Of a stretch of DNA of 64,000 nucleotides, positions 35,978 to 48,900 are shown one piece after another. The notes beneath the pieces are model-generated. The model made no database searches. It saw nothing but the letters and a program-made list of their open reading frames with translations, and was not told where the DNA came from. The translations under genes were made by a program, and so were the position numbers. The DNA comes from Macrocystis pyrifera (taxonomy: Eukaryota > Sar > Phaeophyceae > Laminariales > Laminariaceae), in assembly GCA_031763025.1 (NCBI GenBank), contig JASSKH010000020.1, forward strand, positions 496,001 through 560,000, written 5' to 3'. The number at the start of each line of letters is the position of its first letter. Position 1 is the first letter of the stretch.

Positions 35978-36901
35978 TTAGACGCCTGTGACAAGCTGCT
36001 CGAACGTTTTGCCGAGTGGACCGTGCACCTTGTAGTCTTCTTCCTGCCCGCGAATGGCTTCAAGCCCCGACATGATCTTCGCTCCATGTTGGTCTATCGT
36101 GGGCACGGAGGTTTCGCCAATGATACCTTGCAATGTTGTATCCCCCTTAATGCCAGTAAACCCGAGGTTCATCTGGAACGTAGTGTGGTCTGGGATATCG
36201 AAGGTGTCCGTTGGGTCCCTCTCCGGCAGCTGGTGCATCTTGCCGTGGTTGAGACGCAGGGTGAGGTTCGGGGTAACGATCTGGATCGAGACGTGGTCGG
36301 ACTGGTGGGTGTATAAGCCGTCATTTTCCATCGCGTTGGACACATACTCCTTGCATTCACCCGGGTTTGTGGCGAAAGCGTCGTCTGCAATCCACCGGTC
36401 CATGGTCGGAGACGCTGAAAGACGGCGACCTGATTGGGCTGCGACGAGCTCGGCTTCGCGGACCTTCTGCTGCCAGTACTTCTCGAAGCCGAACGGTCGG
36501 CACTCGCCTGGTATGTTGGCCGCCGCGAAGGAAATTCCGGGTCCCACATCCTTTTCTCCAGGCGCTGTCACGCTTACACCGTCCAGGAGCACCGTCAAGG
36601 CACCGTCACCGAGGCATGGTTGGCCATCCTGAGGGCAGCTGGTGTCTAATACGCTGGGGTCGCCGACGTATATGACGATGCTGTGGCCGACACCGTCTTC
36701 ATCGTCGGTTTGAACGCTGATGCCCGTAATGTACGTCACCACGGGTAGGTCGGCCAATGGGTGCTGTGACCCTCATGTTCACGTGGTCAGTGCCCCACGC
36801 CGAAAGCAATGCGTACCAGCTGTTAGACCTCCCGGTGAAGTCAAACTTCTGGCCCGCTAGTCCAACGAGATGAGGGTCTCCATGGACGAGAACGGCCGGG
36901 C
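35978..36901 (-). CDS. Subtilase gene exon 16: GDPH (VWD/root-cap-like) module and stop, with one frameshift
   Basis: A strong acceptor (TGCCAATTTCAG|GC) opens the largest exon. It begins PAVLVHGDPHLVGLAGQKFD, the GDPHxxGxxGxxFDF signature shared by von Willebrand D-like and plant root-cap-type modules. It goes on with PVVTYITGIS, VNIPGECRPFGFEKYW-type text (here AANIPGECRPFGFEKYW) and near the end FTGIKGDTTLQGIIGE. Near 36757 the frame shifts by one base between VTAP and ADLPVV. The text on both sides reads as one domain, so this is either a recent lesion or a one-base sequence error. The module is probably extracellular. Stop TAA at 35980-35978. Confidence 0.87.
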
Positions 36902-39900
36902 CTGAAATTGGCACGAAGGGGGAATACAAGCCAACGACATATATATTTGGCTTTTGGCGTGCATTCCAGAAGGACCTATGGTATGCATTCAGTTCTTCGT
37001 GCTCTTCGTCCTTTGCCTGGGTTTAACTTGACGCCCCACTAGTAGTGAACACTCTACCTCAACTTGAGTATATTGGATCAACTATTACAATACCACGGTT
37101 CATGTTTGTAGGGACGCAGTGGTACGGTGCTTCCCACCGATCGTATCGCGTGGTTTGCTTCAGTCGGAACCACCAAACATACTGTGTAGGGGCGCTGAAA
37201 CAAGTACCAAGAGACCCTGGTTTGTTTGACACGGGGAGACTAGAGCGGTAGACGCCGTGCAAGCGTTAAGGCACTGCTTTTAATGTCTGCTGCAATTTCG
37301 CGTGAAACTACAGAGCTAGATACGCGCAAGGGGGGAGCAGAAAATATGTTCAACGACGCCATGGATTTGCACCGCTTGAACTGGAGGAAGCTGGCAACAC
37401 GTTTAACGACGCCATTAACACGAACCGCTTGTCCTTAGATCGGTAACACATGCCTATGAAAGGGAACAAACTCACCAGGGCACATGTCCGCACAGTTATC
37501 AGCAACCCATCGACACATCTGCTGTGCCGATATGATACCGAACCCCGCGTCTGATCCGAATGTCTCCGGCGCTCCGCCGGCATCTGACGTAGCATCGATC
37601 GTGTACTCGTAGTCGGTCAACATCTCCATCATGTCGGCGAGGGTTACGACCTTGAGTAAGATATTCGACGAGAATAGTAGTGTGTAGTAAGTATGAGATT
37701 GCCGGTAAATTCGCCCCTACAATGCCCAATGTGATCGACAGTGACGATTTTTTGTGTCTTAATCGACGGACACCAACAACACGTATCAGGAGTAGCATTG
37801 GTATTTGGTCGTTGTCCCCAAGACCAACAAATAACGCTTAACGAGATCACCCAAGCCCGCCATACCTGGCGCAGTGGATGCCGTATCTGTATGCTGTTAA
37901 AATATTCCTGTAAACGTTTCGAGGCATTCGATGTACCTACCCTCGGAAAGCACGCAGCCCTGATGATCGTCGCGATGGCTGCAGCCACTGGCGCCGCGGC
38001 AGATGTTCCGGGGAAGGATTCGAAACCTGTTTTCCAAGGTTTCCGAGGACACCGTCAACAAAAAAGGCACGCCACGAAATCAAAATAAGCAGTTAAACAC
38101 GTGGACGCATGGTTTGTTCACTGGTATACATACATCTACTGTAGTATGCACAGGTTAAACTCAACGCCGAGAACACACACACAGAAATCATGACAGACAG
38201 CTCGAACACGGCAACGGTATAGCGCAATCACTACGAAGTTACACACATCAAATATGCGGGAATAGACCGACCGTGCACTTTTCATCGTATTCAAACGTTT
38301 TAGGAACCTACGAACGGCTACGTTCTTCGTGACGCAGGTCATCGAGCTCCTAGTTAGAGGCTTTTGATGCGTTGTTGGGTGTTTCAAGCTACATCACACG
38401 CGTTGTCTGAATATGTACGTGCAGGAACGCGAATTCAAATGTATACGTATGACATTTGGTTTTCTCCTTTTCGTTAACTGTGGCAGCAAAAAGGAATGCC
38501 AAAACGTGGAATGTAGAGGCACCTGGTGTCGAGGTTTGAAGAGCATCAGCGGCAGTCGTCACAGGATGGTTTCGCGAGATCAGACCCTGGCTGTCGCCAA
38601 CCAAACACGGTCCGCGGGAGGAGAACCCTTCGACTGACGCAGGTTCAGGGTCGGCGAACGCGCCACCGTCGCCAGTTGCGCTTTCCTGTCGACGTGTAAA
38701 TCAGGTGTACACCAATTCGATATATTCATATCAGAGACTGGTCATCTCTTCGATGGATATTTCGTGGAACAATAAATAGTCGACAAAATACATAGCTACG
38801 TCAGCACTTGTAATTGTAAACATAGGTCGTTCTGGACGACACAAATGTTGTACGCTGGTTGGAAGCATTGCTACCTGAACCTATTCGTTATTTCCGGTCT
38901 CATCATGCTCACAGAGACCTGGAGGGAATAAAATCACGACACAATTTATATATTCGTTCATCGATTTTGTACGACCTTCTTTCTTTCATCCCCCCTGGTG
39001 CTACCTCTTCTCCGGGAGTACACAGCAGCCAATCCTCTCGCTTCTCCACCGCCGTGCGTTGGTGCCTACCTATATTTCGCGAGATACTCGACCCTCTCTC
39101 CCCTTTTTGACGTTCGTCGGATTCCACCTACGTACGCTATGCGATTTTATCCGTTCATCCCATATACGTTTGGAAATATCTTCGAACTTCCACTGCGATC
39201 CGTGGAATTCGAACTCAAGGATTAAATTTTTGTAGTATTCGGGGGTAACCACCAGCCACTGGGGCGACCGGCTACGTATACATAGGTGTGGAGGCAAAGA
39301 CCAGCCATATCATACAGTGTGCGAGCATGGCATCAAAAACGTTGCGGCTGCGATATATCGTGAGTGCACTCACATGATCTATGGCAGCCACGCTGATTGC
39401 ATTCGTGGCGCACGCGTGTCCGAACATGGAACCAGAAGAAATACCAGTCGTGGAGGCGAATTGGTTGCCCCAAGATAGCAAATGCATGTTGACGTTCTCA
39501 AGCGATGAGCCGCTCGTCTGGTGAATAGAAACAAAGTGGGCCTGCACGTGACAACGGATGAAATATCGACAAGAGGAGGGGGGCGAAGCCCGAGGTAACC
39601 ATCGATGTCACTCGTGCCAAAACACATCGGAATATTCTTCGGCAAAGAAGTGTCCAGCAGCATGGGACAGGACGGCAAATTAAAGCGTAGGTATCACAAG
39701 AGCATTTGTAGAGAACGTTTACGACGGCAGTTCAAGAACCCACTGTGGAGTGCGTATGGTCACAGGAGACGCGGCGAACACTCCACACACACGTCGTTTT
39801 ACGCCAGGGTAATCGGTCTTAGAACCCAATTTCCCTGCAGAGACAACTCACCTGGCGTGTAAAAAACAATCCTATCGTGTCGAAGGCAAAACCTACGTAG

Positions 39901-42900
39901 TGCTGACGGCGGTGCTATTTCCCCTTCGTAAGCGGCAATGTCTAACACTTCGCAAATATCATATCCGGCCTTTGCTTTCGATTTCTGAACAAGGATGACT
40001 CGCACTTGCCAGAACTACCGCAGGCCTTTGGTCAGTACTGGTCGCATGGCGACAGTGAATCTTCCACAAGGAAGGTACTTTCGCACTGTGGTTGGCCCAG
40101 AGGTATATGTTCAGCGACCCAATCAACCCGTAATCACTGCATCAAAGACAGCCCATGCAAGCTAGTGATATAGTATTTCTCACCAAGCAACCCATCCAGG
40201 CACTGGTCACTGGCCTAAGAATACGTTTGTGACTTGGGCCCGAGTTCGAGGCTCGACCTTAGGAGCAACGAAGCGCAGACTGTCCGAACCGTTTCGCGAC
40301 CACTGTTTTCCCCCGCACGATGCCAGCTCAGCAATAAATACTCGTGCCGTCTGAGCGGTTCCCACGGGCATGCACATTACAACGGGGACGCAAGAACTAG
40401 AAGCAAACACCGAGCACGGGACGCAATGCCACGATCTGGTAGAATCGTTTAATCAGACCGTCACTGGGACTGACTGGGACAATATCCGAGGAATTACTCA
40501 ATATCATTTTTGAATTCATTACGGTAGGCCGAGGTTAATTCTCATGAGGATTCAGAGTGGACTCTTGACTAGAAAACGGGACGATTACGGCACCAGTCGC
40601 TGCAATAAGGAGGGTTGATACAGGTAGGCGTCGGAGTGTTTGCTTGTACCAGGACTCGTGCGGCCCGGAGATTAACAACATCCCATCCGTCGTGCTGCGC
40701 GTTCACGCTTCTCGTAGACGGTTGATACTGCCAAATTATTTAATATTTGGGTCGCTTTGTGTCGAGATCCCAAGAGGCACAAGCGTCAGAATTTCTTGCC
40801 GAAACAAGTTTATAGGAGAGAGATATAGGGGTTTTGTAAGTTACCAGCTTCAGACATCTTAATTTGCCACACTTACCGTAGCACGCGAAATAGGTTACAC
40901 CCGCTGTGTCTCTGTCTCATCGAACAACTTGTCTGGGACTTCGCACAACCTGTAAGACCTCGATACAACTTCAGCCAGAACACATCTATAGACGTCAGAC
41001 GATGCGAAATATTGAGCATACAAATCACGTACAAAAAACAGAGTGAACACTTTCGTGACTGCTCGCCTATCGTCGACCCATACCTGGAAATCGCCTAGTG
41101 GAGCTACGGCTACCGTCGCGCTGCCGGGATTCTGTTGGCATGGGGGAAACGAATAGAGACGACGGGCAACAGGGACAGTGGCTGTTTAGACGTGGTTTCG
41201 ACGTACAATGGTACGTTCATGGGAGCGCGACTCGTGCGCCGGCATCGTGCACAAGTTTTAGGTGTATTGGTGATGTAAGGGCCTGTTTGAACGAACTCGA
41301 ACGTTCACGCTATTCAACTTTCGAGACTGGGATTGAATCCAACCTTCTTTTGGTTCGGGAAATAAATTATCGTCAAGGTGAAATTTTCATTTTGGGGCAA
41401 GGGAAATTCGATGCGATCGAATTGACAAGTGTGTCCAAACGTTCCAAGTTTGGTGACCAAACGATTCAGATAGTATAACTTTATTTTTGATTGGAGGAGT
41501 CTGGCCGACTTGACATGCTATTTTTCGCTTTGGGCCAAGCCCCCGAGGCAATCCATCAGGTGTTTGAGATTTGTCGACCACGACCGAGGTGCTTAATCGG
41601 GAACCTTGACCAATGCCGACCGGTTCAACAACTGCCCCAACCACTACACACCACAGCACAGCGTGCGCCTGTGGTGGAGCCTCAAAACACATTTTAGCAC
41701 CCGAAACACCAACAACTGTTCGTCACCTCAACGGCCCAAACACCACGAAAATCGAGGATCGATCCCAAACCCGGAAGATCCGCTGTGAAGTCTTCGGCAT
41801 CTACACTGCCTTCCCTGTCCCGCGCATGGCGGTGCAGGGTCCCTTGTTCTCGCCAACCAAACTCGAGAGTGATAGCTGCCTACCCTACGACGCTGAAAAA
41901 CGACATATCTGGCCGCGGCGAACACTCCCCCCCCATGACGTCGATCCTGTCTACACTCATCGACCTTCGCCAGCGACTGGGTATGTGTGGTTCCTTGATG
42001 TTCTGCGTTGTTCTGAGCTCCCCCGGTTTAAGCAACCTTACGTGATTTGTCGATATGAGCCAAAACTACGAATCGAGTAGGACGAAATCGAATCAAATCC
42101 GGAAATTATATATGTGAGTCAATGCATTAGTTTCGTGAAAACAGCACTTAAATTTCACTCGAGGGAAAACGCAACCCGCCAACAATCGTTACTTGTGCAT
42201 TTCGTTCCAACACCATGGGAAATCGCATCGGACACTGACCGACACTTGTATGCCGACGAATTGAAGGCCGAACACAGGGTCGAGCCGATATAAGGCCATG
42301 GTCATCTCGGTTGCTGAGCCCTCGTCATTGTCCCACTTGAGGAACACTAACTTCATGCTTGTCGAAATAAACGGGAAGAAGTACCTGACAAGCAAATAGG
42401 AAGGAAATAGATTATTTATACCAAACAACAAGCGTATTTTGTTTCAAGGACCTGGGCAAGCCGCAACGTGCGATGCCAGCTTATTTCGAGTTTCGTAGCT
42501 GCCCAGCAACGTTTCGAGGTACCTACCAGACGGCGGCAAAGTCATAGGCATTCAGCGCACTCGTCATTAACCGCACCTACACCTACCGTCCCTGTTCCAA
42601 TTGCTATCTGCACAACAAACGGTTGCGGGTACACAGAAAAATACTGTCAGAGGGTCGTATTTGGGTGCTTTGGTTTCACTTGCCGAGAGCTACTCTGCGG
42701 AGTGACAACTCAATCGATTTGAAGCCTTTGGGTATCGCGATATGCACCGTCATGGGAGGTTTTGTGCCACTGCGCCAACCAAATAGTTCCCAGTATAATT
42801 CTGAGTGAGGTTCGGAGACACTCGACCGAGAGGGATAAGCCTGGTAGTGAAACTCAGGGTAGTACCACCTTCGCAGCACCAGCCGCATCGTCCAGGATGG

Positions 42901-45900
42901 TTGAAACGGGTAGAATCCAGATTGCACGACGGATTCTGAGGGCTGCAGACGATTGGCAGGCTGCCTGCAGCAAATGACTCAATCGAAAAGGAGAGAGAAA
43001 CACATATACTCCCACGCTATGTAGTGCCATGATGCAAATAGAATTTCGTCATAGGACATCGACAAACGGAGGTCTTACCTGCCAAACGACGAGTCGGATG
43101 GGGTGAAAACGTGCGCACTGACCCCTTCAGTGCAAGGAGCCTCAGTGGCGGTACCGAAGAGAGAAGTCTGACACTCCCAGTCCTGGTTAACGAAATTATG
43201 AGATGACGAATCGCGAAACAGAGTCAATCGCAGAGTTGGAAATCGCCCATTTGGGTCAACGAACAATTACATTTTCGCGTGTACTGTGCCGACGTTGGGC
43301 GACCCAACCATCGTTGGCGAAGGCGATGAATACCGTTGATCTGGTAGCATCACAAATCACTCGATCATGTGAGTGCTCGATAAAGTGTTAATGTTCTATA
43401 TTACAACCCCAACCAAATTAGGGCGCTAACAACATCACATCGAAAGCTCACCGGTAGGAACCGGTGCCCAAGCCCGCTATTCCCTGCGCTGGAGAAGTAC
43501 AAGACGTCATGCTCTTCGGTTGCGTCGTCGACAGCGCTGGCGATAACGCCATCGCGAAAACTTGGCCTAACATAACGGCACGGATCGAAACCACCGGCGG
43601 GCACCCCGACGTTGCTCATCTACACGCAAGCATGACACAACATAAGAGGAAGCACCTTATAAATATTATGGTGCCCTTGACTGCTACGCGCTACGGCAGG
43701 TCTTTATCGCCGTTTTTCAGGGGGCTCTTTCTTCCAAGAGGATTCGTGATTTTTATCCCACCAAGACGTCTCACGTTGAAAACAAGCGACGTGCAACCCA
43801 ATGACGTTGGTGTAGGATACAAGACACTTCAAACGCAACGTGTACTCTAGTTCCGACGGTATCGGAGAAGGCACTCGGCCGGGGAGCACCGGCAGTCGTC
43901 ACGTTAGTTCTGCAAGGAAACGTTCCATGACTATCGTAGAACGCACGACTATCTGAGAGGAGACCCCGAAAACAGGCTATATATGACACAAACCAAAGCT
44001 TAACCCGACGAGAAATACCGTGTCCCAAGTCCATAGACGACGAAGAAGCTTCGAAGAAGGTGCGATGTTGGGTACGAGAACCCCCACCGGTGAGAAGTAC
44101 AACTTGCGTCTGAGTCAGGTCCATAAGTGTTCAACATGTACGTAACGCCCCGTCCTATTGAGCGCATTGAAGATAATACGTTTAAAAATTTTAGTCTGTA
44201 CAGCAAATATGAGTCAAGTAGATCACAACCAATGGATAGTACATCTGCCACAATTCGACCACTTATGTCTCGGCCAAGCCGTGCACTTACTCCGTAGGAT
44301 ATCCGATGTCGTCGACGATAACGTCGCATTGCTCCGTATCAGCCAAGACTCCGATATCGTCCGCAAATGTCTGAGGATCAACAAAACAAACACGAGTAAA
44401 AAATGATATTTTGGATAAATTGATCGGAGTAATGTACCCGAACAAGCTGTGATGCCAAATTCTTCACTACCGCGTTTGCTCCTCTCGTGCAAGTGGATCC
44501 GTACCTCATTTAAATCTAGACGTTAACACATTGAGTTGGGAAATATTTGAGGCTGCAAGCATAAGAATCATTGTTGTCACTCGGGCGAGTGGTTGGGACA
44601 GGGTGAAAACATAGGACCCAAACGACATCCTGCGACCGTTGCAGCGCTTTCCTGGATATGAGACTTGAGATATACCGGTTGGGTCCCATGGACCAAAGTA
44701 CGAACATAGTAAAAGAGGGAAGGAGGGATGCCGGTCTACTATTTCTGCCGTGGGATTGTCAATTCAACATGACAGCGGACAGGGCTAGAGGCGTGGAAAC
44801 GTCTATTGTAATATTGGATGCTAAACAACAGACGGCCGCGCCATACTGCAACCACTTGCCTGCTCGCCGAGGGCGGCCGAGTTAAATTTGTAGTTCGCGC
44901 CGCGTGCGATGTCAAACGCCAGCTCAATCATAGCAGATCCTTCAAAAACGATGCACACATGCAACCACACGTGCAAGGGGTGCGGGCAATCCTGCTGTGT
45001 TGATGATGAGATCAGACGTCTACAATAAAAGCGAGGTATACCCGTAGGCATCGTGTGTTGGGCTTCCTGGTCGTCCTAAACAAATCGGTGCTTCGGTCGC
45101 GTTACCACTATATTATTATGAGCCTCCTGGCTTGAGCTACAGCATAGAAGCTATAAGCTCCAATACCTGCGGTAACCCTGAACTGACTGTGGGGAACATT
45201 GTAAAGTGGAACCTGAGGAGCAATCCCAAAGGCTAAGTATAGCACAAATACCATTGTAGATACCCTGGTACCTAACTTGGTTATGACGATAGCTGGTTGT
45301 GGAGTGCGGTCAGTCAGAAATAGTTTTAGGCCAGTAGTATAAATGCGTCAATTATATTTCGTTCCAGATGAAGGCGTCAGAGGTTAGTTGTTACGGTAGT
45401 TTAGCAGCCCCTTCAGTTAAGAAATAGTGTGTCCTACACGTGCTGCCCCTAATATAGTTTGCGTAGGCGGCCTCTGCAAGGATTTTGTGTACCGCTTTCG
45501 TGGCATGCATCATAGTGATCTGGAGATCATTTATTTGGTCTTACCTTCGTCATACCTTCGACACCGGGCAAGTCCTGTAGCAGGGCGGGATAAACGCGAA
45601 ACGAAGCACAGAAAGGAGTTTCTGAACAGATGGGGCACGTGTATGCAGGTCATAACGCTTATGTTTCATGTTATGGGCGTTGTCATTCACAGATGAGTGG
45701 GTTCTAGAATTCCCACCCCGTCGTCAGTTCAATATATTGAGACAATATCTTCCACCAAGAAGGCATGGTGACCAATACGGTTTTGTGCCACCACGTTAAA
45801 CGTCATTTGTGGCCCCTACAAAAAACCAAAAATGGGCGTTTACGATTCACGCAACAGTGAGGGTGTTAAAACAATATCTGCGGTTCCCAGCGTGGAGGTT

Positions 45901-48900
45901 TCCACATTTCCACCAAATTCCCGACGGTAAGTTAAACACTGAAGGCGAATACTTGACGAACAACCGAATTGGCAAGGGATACTTGCGTACATGGAATGCA
46001 ACCATGAGAAGCAAAGTAGGTTCCAAAGGTGTCAAGTAGTACACCTGTGACGGTCATGAACGTCTGTCGGCCAGACGCGGCACCATCACACCCCATGAAT
46101 GGCCCCGCGACGGTGGCGAGGTCACCGCATGGCGTGTTGTGCGAGCGGTTCCTGAGCTACGAGCCGGCTGAGCGGATCCAAGGGAAATCTTCAGCTCTAA
46201 AGGGCGTGTACGAAAAGAGCACTTTACCCAGTTGGGTTGTTCGGCATCGGTCGGGTCCAACTGAACCGCATGAAGCGGAAGAACAAATGGGAATGAGACG
46301 AGGCACAAATCGTTTGAAGGAGGAAGCTTGTGCATGCTTCATATATATGAAATAACAAATACCGAACCTGTTCGAACAATACAACGTAAAAGCAAACTCG
46401 AAGAGCAAGGACGTTTGTTCGTCAGTTTGACGGTAGTCCGACGTTAATCTGATACGCAATCCCCATTCGGCACGTATAATACGTTTGGTACGTTTATGTT
46501 CCATCGATATTGGAAGTAGACAATGATATATAATATCCAAACCTGTTGAGCTGATGTGGCCTAGTCGCTATGAGGCGACCATATTGCCGTGTTTCGAACG
46601 TGGTCTACGGTCGAAGGTGCTGCTGGATAGCAAGGTCCAAAGTACAACGCTTAAGTATTCATGTGTCTTGTGTGCTGGTCGACATGTACGTGCGTCAAGC
46701 CACGAAACAACAGTATATCGGTCACATAAAATGTTTTTCAAGGGGGCTTTTCGGCACGATCCCGAGTGGCGGCACCAACTTCACAATGTTGTATATACAC
46801 GTGCGCAACCACTAATGTTGATTGCGACAAAACAAAAAGCATTTAATTGGCCGTCGGCGAAGGGGGGCTATGGACTAGAAGAAACTGTCGCAATGCGATA
46901 TGTAGCGCGAAGGGCTGCGCTGCCCCCGAATCTTACGATGGATTTAGCCGTCATCTATCCGTTAGGCGAACGAAGGTACCTCACCTGTATTTCTGCCTGA
47001 AAACTGGTTAGGTTTCGTTCGGATATAGAGGCAGATGGTGATATACTTTTATATTAAGCAATTGTCAATCAGGTGTACACTCCCCGCACGTTGAGACAAA
47101 CGGGGGAGTCATGGCGGGCACAAGCCCGCGGTTGCTCCGACCAGCCCTAGATTCAACTGTAACGCGCAGGATCAGACTCCGACAGCCCGTGATGAGCGCG
47201 CATGTCGCTTTCGGAATATTCGGCCACGTAACAGAGCCTGACAGCAGCGTAGCGTAGTGGGTTCCTCCCTTGTTATTATACACTCTGGCTGTTTGATCTT
47301 TGTACGGTTGCCGTTGATATACATACGATCACTGGTTTATCTTTACTAGTCCCCCCCCTCGCTGTGACGGAAACAAATCACTCTCAATTTCCTCAATGGA
47401 TGGCCTCTATGTGTCACCCTGAGTGTATAATATAAATGAAATGACCCACGACTGAACATGCCATATATCCAACGTAATCAATATGGGGACCGTATACGCT
47501 CAACAGTACGGGGGGGGGGGGGGGGGGGTGTACTCGATAGGAGAGATGTACTCGATCTCATGCATGGCCGTAGTCGTATCGCCATAGACCCTCGCATCCC
47601 TTCAATGCCGGGACGGGGCATGTCGGGTTTTCACCGACCAGGAAGACATTGCTTGCACCAAGCGCGAAGCGCCGTGAGGTGTCCGACGAGTCGCATGAAG
47701 GGTGAGCTGCATCCTACTAAGAACCGCTCCTGAGGCGGAAATCACCCCTCCCCCCCCCCCCCCCCCCCCCCCCCGCCCAACCCTTACCGTCGTACCAGTC
47801 TCGAGCGGTACAAAACAACATTAGAGCAGAGGCGTATTCAACGATATAGGTAGCGCATTTCCAATTAATGTTTTTTGTAATGACTGGGCTCCTTCACTCA
47901 AAGTTGACGCAATGAAAATCTTGTTTCGAAATATGATTTTTTTTGTATAGTTGGGCCATGAGACGTTTCATCGAGATGCACTTTGGGTTTTGCTGATGTC
48001 CGTTTTCGTGCGGTGAGGTATGGATGAGGGGCCTCAGAAAAAATAGTGTGGACCTCTATCGTAATACCGGCCCCGGTGTAGATAAAGTAAGGGACCATTC
48101 CTGACCCTCCTAGGCCACAGAGCCATAAGTTTTCAGAGCGTGCTCGCAACAAAACAGGGTTGTGTGTGCCGTTCCAGCGCGCCCTAAATAACTACCACAT
48201 GTAGGAGAATGCCCCGCCACCGCTCGCGGGCGTGTGTTCTGTAATCTCCTCAGTGGCTGAGAGAACAAATGAATATCCCGCCGATTGACAAACCCATTTG
48301 CACATATAACTGAGTCCTACATTGGGCAAGGTGTAGACCGTTGGCGTTGGGGGGGACCACATCACACGATGAACCAAACGAAGGAAGATGCCCCCGGACG
48401 CAACCTATGCCACTGGCACGGTGCAGTGGTTCGATGGATGACAGTTGACTAGGAGAGAAATTGTACTGTTGCAACAACGCGCACGGACAGGCACGGTGTC
48501 GGTGGCTTGCGTCTAGGCCCAACACGTTCATTGGTCTTACTGTACCTTGACGACATCAACAGCAGGAAGGTCACCAGAAGCTTGCAAGTCAGCCGCGAGC
48601 CCCAGGTTGTTGAAACTGTCACTCATAACGCAGATGGTCTGATCTTCTCCTGTCGTGCGAAGACATAAGAGATCCTCCAATCCCTGAATCAACTCGTCCA
48701 CCTGGCACAACGTTTGCGCATGTGAACGGGACGTTTGTTGCTGTGGCACACGTGGCAGTACTAATGACGCACTGTACTCTGATTCACACGCGTAGTGCAG
48801 CTCTTGATTCTCGGGGAATACTCCAGCACATTGCTTGCGCCGTCGTGCCAATCGTCTAGAAAACAAAAACCACCAGACACCAACTTTATCGGTATGTTTT

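Noticed and set aside
41613-42080. Plus-strand frame with text recalling a protease-associated (PA) domain
   Set aside because: It lies antisense in intron 10 of the subtilase gene, the resemblance is limited to a short stretch, and no splice partners were found.
47065-47283. Extra subtilase exon (CYVAEYSESDMRAHHG) between exons 5 and 6
   Set aside because: The acceptor is good, but there is no convincing donor in a frame that would restore phase to exon 6.
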